Source of the DNA: an uncultured Micromonospora sp.
GTDB lineage: Bacteria > Actinomycetota > Actinomycetes > Mycobacteriales > Micromonosporaceae
DNA length: 40,240 nucleotides
Assembly (NCBI GenBank): GCA_937951935.1
Contig: CALGAM010000258.1
Location: 1 to 40,240, forward strand
Direction: 5' to 3'
Position numbers and translations under genes: made by a program. The notes below the pieces were generated by a model. That model searched no databases, was not told the DNA's origin, and worked only from the letters and a program-made list of their open reading frames with translations. Every line of letters starts with the position of its first letter. Position 1 is the stretch's first letter. This document shows positions 31,240 to 40,101 of the stretch, one piece after another.

Positions 31240-33552
31240 TCACTCTCGGCGCATATCCTCGGCCCTGATCTTCCTGCCAACCACGATCATCCCCGCGCCC
31301 AGCCCTGCAGCGATCCCAATGCCGGCCAGCGGCAACATCGTGGTGAGAGTGCCGCCGTACCAACCCTGGTGCCGACCGTTGAGCTGCAGCCAGGCATTGC
31401 CGGCCAGATGCCCGACGCCGATCGCCATGGCAAGCACAGCCAGCAAGGGAAGAACGATCTGAAACAGCTGACTCGCACGCACCGTCCGCAGCGGCATGCC
31501 GAGGACAAGAAGAGACACCACGTCCCGTCGGCGCTCGATCGCTCGGTCGACCGCCGAGATGACGAAGGCGGCTGCACCCAGCACGAAGCCGACGAGCACT
31601 CCCGTACTGATCGTGCCACGGTGCACGCGATACGCCTCCATCGCGCCCAGATTCCGCATGTGTACGTTGACCGCGGCGGTCGGATCCAGGGCGAGCACCG
31701 CCGACTTGAACTCCTCGACGTTGGACTCCGGCTCCGCCACCACGAAATGCATCGTCACGTCTCGTCCCCAGCCGAACAGGGGCCGATCGGCGGCCACCAG
31801 CACGCCGCTACTCACGTGTAGCGGCGACCGCTCCAAGCCGTCCACCGCCAATACGGCCTCTGGCGTGCGATACGAAACCTTTGCGCCAACCTCGTCTTCG
31901 AAGGTGACCGTGACCCCGGCCGGCACCTCGTCCGCGGTGCCGACGAGGGCAGCGTCGACAAGTCGGTACTGGCCGCCGGAACGACAGGACGGCAGGGCCG
32001 CCCTGATCAACACCTGTATCTCGGTGCAGGGGGCCGTCACCATCGCGAGCCCGAACATCGCGACCCGCTCGGCTGCGGACTCTGGTGGGCCAAGCCCCGC
32101 CGGCGGGCTCGCCTCCGAATACTGCACCGTCCAACGATGCTCCGCGGCGAGCATCGCGATACGACCCCGCACCTCGGCAGAGGCGGCCCGGTGCGCATCG
32201 ACCGTCACGGTGAAGGCGTCGACCTCCGGCCCCGCGGCCAGTTCATCGTCGCGAAGCACGCCAGCGCTCACCCCACCGACCAGCACGAGCACGGCGAGCC
32301 CGGCCAGCACCCGAAGAACACTCGCCGGGGCACCGGACAGTCGCCGGCCAGCCAGCCGCAACGGCAGCGGAGCGGCCGGATGCGCGGCGACCCGCGCGGC
32401 CGCCGCGACGATGGGCCGCATCGCGAGCAGGACGCCGACTGCCGCGAGGACCATGCCAGCCAGCACGAGATTGACCTGGGTATCGGAGTAGACAACCCGG
32501 GATCCTGGCGGCGCGGTGAGCGGCCGAACGATGACCGGGAGCATGAGCCCAAGTCCCACCGTGAGCGGGACCAGCAGCCACCAACGAGCCCGAGGTTCCT
32601 CCACGGAGACGCGCGCGGCAAGCGGACGGGACAGACTCTGCCGAAGGCCGAGCGCACCGACGGCACCCGACAGGACCACGGTGACCAGCACGATGGCGGT
32701 CGTGTCGAGCGCGTCGAGCGCGCCGACCTCCGGAAACCACGTGAAGCCCAGTGCATGATTGCGCGCAAGCAGTGGGCTCAGCAGCGAATAAAGAAAGACA
32801 CCAAGCAGTCCGCCCAGCCCACCGGCGATCGCCGCTTCGGTGGCCGCGACCCGCAACACCGCCCCGCGGCGCATTCCCAGCAGACGCAGCGCCGCATAGC
32901 GGCGCGCACGAGTCGCCGCCGCGAGCCGCCCACACACGATCAGGTAGATCGCGGCCGGGGCCAGGACCAACACGGCCAATTCGCGCGGCACACCGTCGAA
33001 CAGCTCGCGAACCATGTCGTCCTGGAAGCCGACCCCGAAGCCGGACGCCTCGCTGCCGTCCTGTAGCTGCTCAGGTGTCAGACCGACGTAGGCGAACAGC
33101 TCGTCGGGATCCAGTAGCCCCGCCGGAGTTATCTCGGCGACCACGCGTCCGGGTACGCGGGCGGCCAGGCCTGGCTCGGTCGCGAGCAACTCGGCTGCCG
33201 CCGGGGACGCGACGATCTCTCCCGGAGCGGGAAACCGCTCCAGCCCGGGCGGGGGCTCGGCAGCGGCGTCGACCTGGGCGAGGAGCACCCGACTGAAGCG
33301 TTCACCATGCCAGGAGTCGTCGACGAGGGCGAACAGGAAGGTGGTGGGCCGTCCGCCTGCGGCCACGGTTGGCACGGGCAGACGCGCGGACGACCTGTCC
33401 GCTCGGTCGTCAAGTATCGACGGTAGTACGACGACGAGGGTGCCGACGGCGACGCCGACCGCCACGCCGACAATCATGAGAGCCAGCCGGACGATGCCCG
33501 CCACCCCGCCACCCCGCACCAGACGCACGGCGAGACGGGCGTTGCCGCTCAT
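31240..33552 (-). CDS. FtsX/MacB-type ABC permease
   Basis: A 770-residue membrane protein with about ten transmembrane segments. After a first helix (VRLALMIVGVAVGVAVGTLVVVL) comes an extracytoplasmic domain, then an FtsX-like block of helices (LVLAPAAIYLIVCGRLAAA to LGLRQSL), further helices in the middle, a second extracytoplasmic domain (about 430-630) and a final FtsX-type block (GTISTGVLVGFVLGAAAFVISAVD to the end). This is the duplicated layout of MacB/LolE-related exporters that move peptides, lipids or signals by mechanotransmission. It starts ATG at 33552 overlapping the ATPase gene stop (TGATG), so the pair is one transporter. Codon use looks less GC-biased than in flanking genes. 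Confidence 0.88.
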   Translation of the reverse strand: MSGNARLAVRLVRGGGVAGIVRLALMIVGVAVGVAVGTLVVVLPSILDDRADRSSARLPVPTVAAGGRPTTFLFALVDDSWHGERFSRVLLAQVDAAAEPPPGLERFPAPGEIVASPAAAELLATEPGLAARVPGRVVAEITPAGLLDPDELFAYVGLTPEQLQDGSEASGFGVGFQDDMVRELFDGVPRELAVLVLAPAAIYLIVCGRLAAATRARRYAALRLLGMRRGAVLRVAATEAAIAGGLGGLLGVFLYSLLSPLLARNHALGFTWFPEVGALDALDTTAIVLVTVVLSGAVGALGLRQSLSRPLAARVSVEEPRARWWLLVPLTVGLGLMLPVIVRPLTAPPGSRVVYSDTQVNLVLAGMVLAAVGVLLAMRPIVAAAARVAAHPAAPLPLRLAGRRLSGAPASVLRVLAGLAVLVLVGGVSAGVLRDDELAAGPEVDAFTVTVDAHRAASAEVRGRIAMLAAEHRWTVQYSEASPPAGLGPPESAAERVAMFGLAMVTAPCTEIQVLIRAALPSCRSGGQYRLVDAALVGTADEVPAGVTVTFEDEVGAKVSYRTPEAVLAVDGLERSPLHVSSGVLVAADRPLFGWGRDVTMHFVVAEPESNVEEFKSAVLALDPTAAVNVHMRNLGAMEAYRVHRGTISTGVLVGFVLGAAAFVISAVDRAIERRRDVVSLLVLGMPLRTVRASQLFQIVLPLLAVLAMAIGVGHLAGNAWLQLNGRHQGWYGGTLTTMLPLAGIGIAAGLGAGMIVVGRKIRAEDMRRE

Positions 33553-34205
33553 CACAACCCTGCCGTTCCGTCGCGCATGTGGACCGTCCGATGCGCGCGG
33601 TCGGCAACCTGTGGATCGTGAGTCACGAGCACCACAGCGGTATCGTCCATCGACGCCAGCTTGATCAGTGCATCGAGCACCACGAGGCTGTTCTGGCTGT
33701 CCAGGGCACCGGTAGGCTCGTCAGCGAAGATCACGCGGGGTCGATGCGCGATGGCCCGCGCCACCGCGGCCCGCTGTGCCTGTCCGCCAGACACCTTCGC
33801 GGGTCGGCGGTCGGCCTGTTCCTCGATCCCCAACTCGTGCAGCAACTCCTGCACCCGGGCGCGGCGCTCGCGCCGCCCCACCCCGTTGAGTTCGAGCGGA
33901 AGCTCGATGTTTTCGCGCAGGGAGAGTTCAGGCACCAACTCGGCGAACTGAAAAACGAAGCCGAAGTCACGTCGCCGCAGGTCAGACCTGGAATCATCGT
34001 CGAGCTTCGTCAGATCGACACCGTCAAGAACGACCTTGCCGCTGTCGGGGCGAAGTAACCCCGCCATGCAGTAGAGCATCGTCGACTTGCCAGAACCGCT
34101 CGGCCCGACGAGGGCCACGACCTCGCCACGGCGCACGGTGGCGCTCGCGTTCGCAAGCGCCACCGTGTTCCCGTAGCTCAGCGTCAGGTTTTCTGCCGAG
34201 AGCAC
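33552..34205 (-). CDS. ABC transporter ATP-binding protein, MacB/LolD type
   Basis: A 217-residue ATPase of the class that drives FtsX-like permeases. Walker A GPSGSGKST (about 34-42), Q-loop FQFAELVPELS, signature VSGGQAQRAAVARAI, Walker B VIFADEPTGALD and switch His in LVTHDPQVA are all intact. GTG at 34205 follows GGAAGAGAG. It is the promoter-proximal gene of a two-gene operon with the permease. No two-component sensor, often linked to such transporters, is adjacent, so substrate and inducer are not indicated. Confidence 0.93.
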   Translation of the reverse strand: MLSAENLTLSYGNTVALANASATVRRGEVVALVGPSGSGKSTMLYCMAGLLRPDSGKVVLDGVDLTKLDDDSRSDLRRRDFGFVFQFAELVPELSLRENIELPLELNGVGRRERRARVQELLHELGIEEQADRRPAKVSGGQAQRAAVARAIAHRPRVIFADEPTGALDSQNSLVVLDALIKLASMDDTAVVLVTHDPQVADRAHRTVHMRDGTAGL

Positions 34206-34494
34206 CGGAAACTCTCTTCCTCGATCGATCTCACAGCAAGGCTACATATCGACGGGGCGGGTCGCGGCGGGCTTGCCGCTTCGCCGGCGGCGAACGCGGC
34301 GTGGGTGGCACGGCGTCGTCGATCCACGCCGAGACCCGTTGTGCGACGTCGGTCCGGGCGCCCGGCGAAACCGGTGCCCGCGGGCTCACCCGCGTCGGAT
34401 GAGCCGGACTCGCCATCAGCCGCGTGACCGTGTTCTCGGTGCGGGGTGTCCACCCATCCCGGCACAACACACGGTCAGGCGGAAGGAGTGCGTG

Positions 34495-34635
34495 ATGACC
34501 CGGCCGACCAGCACCGAGCGGCGCGTCGAGAACTACCGGAGGCAGACCCGACGTCCGGCTCTCACCCCCCGCCAGCGTCGCCGTGTGGACAAAAAGGAAG
34601 GTGTGCTCCGCAAACGGCAGTCCGCCCGGTCGTAG
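34495..34635 (+). CDS. Small basic conserved protein
   Basis: A 46-residue, strongly basic protein (TERRVENYRRQTRRPALTPR, then QRRRVDKKEGVLRKRQSAR). GGAAGGAG (34481-34488) lies 6 nt before the ATG, one of the best ribosome sites in the window, which supports a real gene. I have the impression of similar short proteins in Micromonospora, but no function is known; nucleic-acid binding is plausible from charge alone. It converges with the DUF3152 gene 14 bp downstream. Confidence 0.7.
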   Translation: MTRPTSTERRVENYRRQTRRPALTPRQRRRVDKKEGVLRKRQSARS

Positions 34636-34649
34636 CCCTGGCCCGACGA

Positions 34650-35510
34650 TCAGTGGAGATCGGGAATCGGGTCGTCGTACTGGCCGGGCGGGCCGCTGTG
34701 GGGTTCACCGTCGCGTAGCGGCCACGGGTTCGGGGTGCAGCCGTGTAGGGCGAGCGTCTGCTGCTGCATCACCGGGGCCGGCTGGCCCGGTCCCGGGCAC
34801 AGCTCGTGGCCGTGGCCGAGCCGGTGTCCGACCTCGTGGTTGATCACGTACTGCCGGTAGACGGCCAGGGGCGCACCGTAGTGCGGGACGCCGTGCGCCC
34901 AACGCGCCACGTTCACCACCACGCTACCGCCGTTGCGGCAGGAGGTGTAGCGGTCGTACCCGTCGGCGCAGAGCTCGTCGCGGGTCGCGGGGGTGGCGAG
35001 GTAGATGGTGAAGTCGGCCTCCTCGTCCGGGCCGACCCGCTGCAGCCGCCACTGCCCGCTCCCCGTCCAGCCGCGGGCGTCGCCGAGCGTGGTCACGGCG
35101 GCGTCCGCGAAGTCGTCCGCGGTGATGCCGGTGATGCCGTCCTCGACCGCGACCCGGAACCGGAGCAGTTCCCCCGCCTCGCCGAGCACGGGGCTGTGTC
35201 CGGCGGCGACACGCCAGGTCCGTGGTCCAACCTCCGGGTAACGGATCGGTGGCGGCGGTGGGGTGCGGCGGGGCGTGTCGGTCGGCCCGGAACCGGGGGT
35301 GGACGGTGGGCCGACGGTGGGTGCCGGTGCCGGCGGCCCGACAGTCCCGCCGGCGGCGACGCCGCGTGGGCCGGGGTCTGGATCGCTGGCCGCCTCGACG
35401 ATGCCGTAACCGCCGGCCGCCAACCCGCCGGCGACCAGCACGACCAGGGCCGTCGGCAGCAGGCGGCGGTGTGCGGAGGGCGACGGCCTTCCGGCGCGAC
35501 GAGCGGGCAT
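34650..35510 (-). CDS. DUF3152 protein, metzincin-like secreted metalloprotease
   Basis: A 286-residue protein with an N-terminal hydrophobic segment (LLPTALVVLVAGGLAAGGYGI), acting as a signal or anchor, and a Pro/Gly/Thr-rich linker (about 40-90). The DUF3152 domain follows, with its zinc-binding motif NHEVGHRLGHGHELC (HExxHxxGHxH) and the downstream CTPNPWP. Paired Cys in LCADGYDRYTSC suggest an exported, oxidised fold. DUF3152 is widespread in actinobacteria and its substrates are unknown. ATG at 35510 has GGAG close upstream. Confidence 0.92.
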   Translation of the reverse strand: MPARRAGRPSPSAHRRLLPTALVVLVAGGLAAGGYGIVEAASDPDPGPRGVAAGGTVGPPAPAPTVGPPSTPGSGPTDTPRRTPPPPPIRYPEVGPRTWRVAAGHSPVLGEAGELLRFRVAVEDGITGITADDFADAAVTTLGDARGWTGSGQWRLQRVGPDEEADFTIYLATPATRDELCADGYDRYTSCRNGGSVVVNVARWAHGVPHYGAPLAVYRQYVINHEVGHRLGHGHELCPGPGQPAPVMQQQTLALHGCTPNPWPLRDGEPHSGPPGQYDDPIPDLH

Positions 35511-35838
35511 GGCGACTCCTCACGTACGACCACCGGCGCGCCGCCCGCCGCAGGCCGAGCGGCGGTACCGGACCGGCGGTCCGATCCGTCCCGGTCAGCG
35601 GGTTGCCGGCTGCCGTCGTCCCCGATGCCGTCGACCACGCCTCGCTGTCCCCGGAGGGGACGGTAGTACGAATCGTGCTCATGTGTGCGCCGTTGCCGGG
35701 TGGAGTAGCCCGGACGGGTTGCACCTGCCCCCGGCGGGGGTGGCCCGGGGGCGCCCCCGGTGCCGGAGCGGGGCGGCGACGTCGCACGCCCGGGGCGGCT
35801 CGCCGACCCGGGCCGGACCGGAGGGTCGGACCGACGGT
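35511..35838. other. 328-bp gap between two minus-strand genes, with GC hairpins
   Basis: No gene is supported here. A perfect 16-bp palindrome CCGGGGGCGCCCCCGG is at 35745-35760, beside a CCCCCGGCGGGGG hairpin. Either could end the transcript of the upstream gene (stop at 35839). The remainder should contain the DUF3152 promoter, but no clear -35/-10 pair is seen. Confidence 0.4.
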
Positions 35839-36372
35839 TCAGCAGGTGCCGAAGCCCTCGTCGAAGAGGCGGCGTACGTGGTCGGCGTACCCGGCGACGG
35901 TCTTGCGCACCGTCCGCCCGTCGTGCAGGAAGAGGTAGGCCCGGTCGCCCCGCCGCGCCATCAGGCCGTCGTACCGGTGGCTGCCGGGTGGCGCGGCCAA
36001 CGCCGTCGCGTCCGGGTAGGCGGCCCGCACCCGCTCGACGGGCGTGCCCGCGGTGACGCCCTCGGGAGTGCGCACCGGCGGATCGGCCCAGAGCAGCACG
36101 AGTCGGTTCTGGGCGAAGACGGGACCGACCGGCGTCGAGCCGGTGAGACCCGGCCCACAACCCAGATCCTGCCGACGGTCGAGCACCCCGCGCCGCGCCA
36201 GCTCCTGCTCGGTGTCGCCGAACCTCACGTCGTGGAAACCGCTGAGGTGGAGGACGTCGGGCTGGTGGCTGGTGGCCGCCGCCTCGTCCGACAGCGTCCG
36301 GTACGCGTGACACACGGCGACGGCACCCGCCACGAGCACCGCCATGATCCGTACGACTCTTCCTGGCTCCAT
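35839..36372 (-). CDS. Membrane-anchored or exported protein of unknown function
   Basis: A 177-residue protein with an N-terminal hydrophobic helix (VVRIMAVLVAGAVAVCHAY). The rest is extracytoplasmic and soluble: HDVRFGDTEQELARRGVL, then VFAQNRLVLLWADPPVRTPEGV, GTPVERVRAAYPDATAL, YLFLHDGRTVRKTVAGYADHVRRLFDEGFGTC. The repeated phrase pattern (FGDTEQELARRG, GTPVERVRAAYP) is like small secreted actinobacterial proteins built from a duplicated alpha-beta motif. Two Cys (CGPGL and the C-terminal Cys) could form a disulfide. GGAGGGTGAC directly precedes the ATG at 36372. No function is assigned. Confidence 0.8.
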   Translation of the reverse strand: MEPGRVVRIMAVLVAGAVAVCHAYRTLSDEAAATSHQPDVLHLSGFHDVRFGDTEQELARRGVLDRRQDLGCGPGLTGSTPVGPVFAQNRLVLLWADPPVRTPEGVTAGTPVERVRAAYPDATALAAPPGSHRYDGLMARRGDRAYLFLHDGRTVRKTVAGYADHVRRLFDEGFGTC

Positions 36373-36836
36373 GTCACCCTCCAGTGACAAAGAGTAGTTT
36401 GTGCTGTGTTGAGGCGATCCGCCGGGTTCCCCGGTTCTCCGGGGCGCCGAAACGGTGCGAGGGCTGGTGTGTCGGAGGTCCTCGACTCCGGCCGCGGCGG
36501 ATGTGGCCGGGTGACGATTCACAGTAGACACGTTTCTCTCGGGCCCGACGTTCGTGACACACCGACTCGTACGCGGTGACCGGCCGCCGCAGGAACGACC
36601 CGGCCACCGCCGCGCCCCGGCGTGGGAGGCCGGGACCGGTGTACGGGAGGGACCACCTCGTCCCCGGCCGACCACCAGCCGGTCGCGGCTGCCCTGACAT
36701 CCGCCACCGTGCTGGCCGGGATGGCGCTCGTCATCCCGTCTGGGTACTGTCACAGACAGTCGGGATCGATCGACGACAGCGAGCAGCGGGCTCGTGTGGG
36801 CCGTACTCCCGCCCACGGCCAGCGTCGGGAGGTTCT
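36373..36836. promoter_or_regulatory. Divergent 464-bp control region, with a 15-bp palindrome
   Basis: No gene is supported between the unknown exported protein and the acetyltransferase. The perfect palindrome ACTGTC-ACA-GACAGT (36746-36760) lies about 80 bp upstream of the acetyltransferase start and overlaps a possible -10 box TACTGT (36745-36750), which would put a repressor on the promoter. No convincing -35 box accompanies it. Confidence 0.4.
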
Positions 36837-37448
36837 GTGGAGACCTTCGGCCAGATGCTCCGCCGATCACGCCGCGAGCGTGGACCGTCGTCGAATCCGG
36901 TCGTCGTGTCGGACATCGGGGACATCGGATACGAGCTGCTCGACGCGGACCAGGCCCGCCCGCTGACTGACGCGCTGCGAGAACTGTACGCCGAGGTGTA
37001 CGCGGAGCCACCGTACGAGGAGGGGCCGGAGCACGTGGCGCGGTTTCGTCGGTGGTTCGACGATCACCTTCGCGAGCCTGGCTTCAGGTTGGCCCGCGCG
37101 ACGGATGCCGACGGCGAACTGGTCGGCGCGGTGTACGGGCACACCATGCCGGCCGGGGAGTGGATGCAGCCGCAGGTCGGCGAGCCGCCCGCACACATTC
37201 TCGGAGTACCGAAGTTCGCCATCCCGGAATGGATGGTTCGCCGGCCGTACCGGGGTCGCGGAATCGGTCGCCACCTGTTGACCATGCTGCTCGCCGACCG
37301 ACCCGAGCCGTACGCGATCCTGGCCAGTAATCCAGCCGCGCCGGCGAGGCGGATCTACGCGCGGATGGGTTGGCAGAAGGTCGGCCGCATCCGTCCGAAA
37401 CTCATCCCGCCGATGGATGTCCTCGTACTGCCGCTACCGGTCGGGTGA
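36837..37448 (+). CDS. GNAT family N-acetyltransferase
   Basis: A 203-residue cytoplasmic acetyltransferase. The acetyl-CoA-binding motif is RRPYRGRGIGRHLLTMLL, preceded by the typical strand (PKFAIPEWMV) and followed by LASNPAAPARRIYARMGWQKVG. The N-terminal ~40 residues are a basic extension before YELLDADQARPLTDALRELYAEVY. The target is unknown; small-molecule, antibiotic or protein substrates are all possible. GTG at 36837 has GGGAGG (36827-36832) 4 nt before it, slightly close. A start near VVVSDIGD would give a shorter protein without the basic extension. Confidence 0.85.
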   Translation: METFGQMLRRSRRERGPSSNPVVVSDIGDIGYELLDADQARPLTDALRELYAEVYAEPPYEEGPEHVARFRRWFDDHLREPGFRLARATDADGELVGAVYGHTMPAGEWMQPQVGEPPAHILGVPKFAIPEWMVRRPYRGRGIGRHLLTMLLADRPEPYAILASNPAAPARRIYARMGWQKVGRIRPKLIPPMDVLVLPLPVG

Positions 37449-37496
37449 GCGCGACAGGGTCGCGCGGTCGCGCCGCCTTTTTCGGGCGGGTGGCGA

Positions 37497-38018
37497 TCAG
37501 GCCGGTGGGGAACCGTGCTCCCAGACGCAGGGGGAGCTTCCCACCAGGAAGATGTCGGTGCGTCCGCTGTCCCGGGCGTATATCTCGATGCCGATCCGGA
37601 ACCCGTCGGCCGGATTCTCCACGGAGAGCAGCCGGTCACCTCCCGGTTGGTGGTCCTTGATCACCTTGTAACCCCGCTGCTCCCAGTACTGGCGCACCGT
37701 CGGCAGCGCCTGGTCGACGGGCCAGCCGGCGGGGTAGACGACCTGGTACTGCCGCTCGGCGAAGACACGCCCCTTCGGGCCACCGTCGTCCGGATCGTCG
37801 CACGGCATGGAGCCCTCGAAACGTGAGGTGAGTTCGATGCCGGGCGGGAGTGCGGCCTGTGCCTCCCGGACGATTTCCTCCACACGTGTTGACGCCTGGT
37901 CCAGAGTCATCGAATCGCTCACGGTGCCCCCCGTCGGGTCGTCCCGGTCGCAGCCGGCGACAAACAGCAGGGCGGTTGTCGCGATCACCAGTCGTCGCCG
38001 GAGCGAGGTGAAGTTCAT
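37497..38018 (-). CDS. Lipoprotein of the WXG100/DUF1023 operon
   Basis: A 173-residue predicted lipoprotein with signal peptide RRRLVIATTALLFVAGC (lipobox VAGC). The mature part has DQASTRVEEIVREAQAALPPG and YPAGWPVDQALPTVRQYWEQRGYKVIKDH, then FRIGIEIYARDSGRTDIFLVG, an alpha/beta layout common in small actinobacterial lipoproteins. Two Cys (PCDDPDDG and SSPCVWE) could pair. Its ATG overlaps the hydrolase stop (ATGA), so it is the last gene of a three-gene operon. It may anchor or inhibit the exported partner proteins; this is inference. Confidence 0.88.
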   Translation of the reverse strand: MNFTSLRRRLVIATTALLFVAGCDRDDPTGGTVSDSMTLDQASTRVEEIVREAQAALPPGIELTSRFEGSMPCDDPDDGGPKGRVFAERQYQVVYPAGWPVDQALPTVRQYWEQRGYKVIKDHQPGGDRLLSVENPADGFRIGIEIYARDSGRTDIFLVGSSPCVWEHGSPPA

Positions 38019-39691
38019 CGAATCACGTCCCCATAGTTTCCGGTGACGATGCTGGCGATGTTGTCCCGCGCCACGTTGTTGGGATCCCAGTACTCGGAGT
38101 GTGCGCTGGGGTTCGGCTTGTTGAAGGGATCGCGCCAGTCCCACAGCGGTGTTCCGTCGTCGCTCTTGAACACCTGGCCGCCGAACCCCCGGCCGGCCGG
38201 ATTCTCGCCGTGGACCAGGTTGTCGTCCAGACCAGCGGATTGGATGACGTCGTTCTTCGCCGTGGTGGCCCAGACGTGTTGGGTCGAATCACCACCGGTG
38301 ATCTTCAGGCCTTCGGCGCCGGCCACCCCGACGCCGGGACTGGCCACCAGGATCAGGTCGTCGGCGTTCAACGCCGTGTTGCCCGAGGCACTATGCCCGA
38401 TCACCGTGGTGCCGTAGCTGTGCCCCAACACCACGTTGTGGGACGGTCCGCCCTCGTGGGTGGCCCGAAGCCCATCCTGGAATCTCCGCAGGTCGTCGGC
38501 GCCGTCCTCGGCGTACCTGCCGCGCGTGGCGGCCAGGAGGTCGTCGGGTGCGTCGTAGCCGAGCCACATGATGGCGGCGGTCTCCTCGCCCGGCGCCTTC
38601 TTGGCCGCGTCGTACGCCATCCGGTCGGCACGTTCGATGTCACCGCGAACGGTGGAGAGATCTGACCCGGTACCCGGCACGTATGTCACAACGTTGTCGG
38701 CGTGGTCGGGGTTGCCCACCGAGACGATCGCCCGACCGTCGTCGGCGGAGTTGAATCCGACCAGGAACGCGCGGGGTTTGGTGTCGTCGTTCAGCCGGTT
38801 GTTGATGGCGTCGATGCCGCGCAGCTTGCCGTTGACGGCCTCGCGCTCCTCCTTCAGCTTGTCCAGCTCGCTGATGGCCGTCCCGACCGGGTTGTCCGCG
38901 TTCGGATACAGCTCCGCGGCACGGCCCTCGTCGAGCATCCGCCGGATGTACGCCTCGCGGGCCTCCAGCTCGGCACGACGGGCGACGAGCGCGTCGTGGT
39001 CGCGGTCGAGCACGATCCGGTTGGCGATGTCCCGTGCGGAGACCGGCACCCCGTCGAGGTTGCCGATCAGGTCCGGGTACTCCGCGATGACGAACCGGCG
39101 CTGTTCCGGGGACAACGAGTCCCACCAGGCCTTCACCGTCTTCGGGTCAGAGCCCGCCGGCGGGACCGAGGCGCGGTCGACCCGGGCCGCCGGGACTCCC
39201 GAGCCGGTCGCGGTGTTCTCGGTGATGGCCCTGGTCGTCTCGTCGTCCAGTCGCGCCGCGGCCTTGAGCAGCTCGTCCCGCTCGTGCACGAACGAGGAGA
39301 GGGCGCGGGCACCCCACTCGTTCCGCGCCGACGGCTCAAGCTCCATCGAGCCGTCCGGGTTGATGGTGACGCCGCTGCCGCGGCCCCGGGCGACCAACGA
39401 CTGGGCCTGCGCGCGCAGCGCCTCGACCTCGTCGGCGTGTCGGGACAACGCCTGGGAGATCGCCAGCGCGGGGACGTACGCCAGGTCGAGTTCCTTGCGG
39501 AGCGACTCCAGGTGCGCGGAGGCGCGGGTGGCGGCGTCTCCCTGCCAGACGTCGGGGATCCGTTTGACGTTGGGGATCAGCGCGTCGGCCTGGTCGTCGA
39601 TGGCCTTCGCCAGGTCACCCCAGGCTGTGGCGGCGGTGCGGAAGGCGGCGGGGTCTGCGGTGAGCACCGCCTCGAAGGTCAGCCCGGCCAT
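38015..39691 (-). CDS. WXG100-like N-terminus fused to DUF1023 alpha/beta hydrolase
   Basis: A 558-residue protein. The first ~100 residues are a helical hairpin reminiscent of ESX substrates (FRTAATAWGDLAKAIDDQAD, VWQGDAATRASAHLESLRKE). A coiled, charged middle follows (about 130-300). The C-terminal DUF1023 hydrolase domain has nucleophile elbow LGHSYGTT (Ser at about 425), an acid-bearing strand DDLILVASPGVG and a late His (NPSAHSEYWD). Such proteins are often linked to type VII secretion in actinobacteria, and the adjacent upstream WXG100-like gene overlaps it by TGATG. The substrate is unknown; lipids or cell-wall esters are the usual guesses. Confidence 0.88.
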   Translation of the reverse strand: MAGLTFEAVLTADPAAFRTAATAWGDLAKAIDDQADALIPNVKRIPDVWQGDAATRASAHLESLRKELDLAYVPALAISQALSRHADEVEALRAQAQSLVARGRGSGVTINPDGSMELEPSARNEWGARALSSFVHERDELLKAAARLDDETTRAITENTATGSGVPAARVDRASVPPAGSDPKTVKAWWDSLSPEQRRFVIAEYPDLIGNLDGVPVSARDIANRIVLDRDHDALVARRAELEAREAYIRRMLDEGRAAELYPNADNPVGTAISELDKLKEEREAVNGKLRGIDAINNRLNDDTKPRAFLVGFNSADDGRAIVSVGNPDHADNVVTYVPGTGSDLSTVRGDIERADRMAYDAAKKAPGEETAAIMWLGYDAPDDLLAATRGRYAEDGADDLRRFQDGLRATHEGGPSHNVVLGHSYGTTVIGHSASGNTALNADDLILVASPGVGVAGAEGLKITGGDSTQHVWATTAKNDVIQSAGLDDNLVHGENPAGRGFGGQVFKSDDGTPLWDWRDPFNKPNPSAHSEYWDPNNVARDNIASIVTGNYGDVIR

Positions 39692-39996
39692 CAGCGGGTT
39701 ACCGTCCGGCGCGACCGCTCGGCGGAGCGTGCGTCAGCGGCCTGGTAGTTGTTGGCCGCGTCGATCATCGACTGACCCGCCTGCCCAAGCCGGCCCACGA
39801 GCCCTTTCAGGTAGTCCTGCCATCCCTGGGCGGCCCTGTCCGCCGCGGTGGTGGTGGACCAGCCGGTTGTGCCCGATCTCGTTGGTGGGGCCAGGTTTCC
39901 CTGAACCGACGACGTGTCGGTCTTCAGGTCGTCGGCGATAGAAATGATCTTGCCGCCGATGCTGCGGATCTCGGAAGGGTTCACCTCGAGTGACAT
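39691..39996 (-). CDS. WXG100-like protein with YxxxD export motif
   Basis: A 101-residue helical-hairpin protein of ESX-substrate size. It begins MSLEVNPSEIRSIGGKIISI and has a central GW/GWQDY turn region instead of a strict WXG. Near the C-terminus Tyr84-x3-Asp88 (YQAAD) matches the Y-x3-[D/E] signal of type VII secretion substrates. It is the first gene of the operon with the DUF1023 hydrolase and lipoprotein. The ATG follows a run of G by about 6 nt. No EccC or other secretion gene is in the window, so any export would depend on a machine encoded elsewhere. Confidence 0.82.
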   Translation of the reverse strand: MSLEVNPSEIRSIGGKIISIADDLKTDTSSVQGNLAPPTRSGTTGWSTTTAADRAAQGWQDYLKGLVGRLGQAGQSMIDAANNYQAADARSAERSRRTVTR

Positions 39997-40101
39997 GCCG
40001 ACCCCCGCGGTTCACGGCATTTCGATCGATAACCGTCATTTTAGCAGCGGTGTGTGACGAGAGGAACGGACAACGTGGCGGGGTGACTGTGCAGATGACG
40101 A

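Noticed and set aside
31240..33552. Frameshift or truncation in the permease gene
   Set aside because: One uninterrupted frame covers the full duplicated FtsX layout, ending in the expected last helix and a basic tail.
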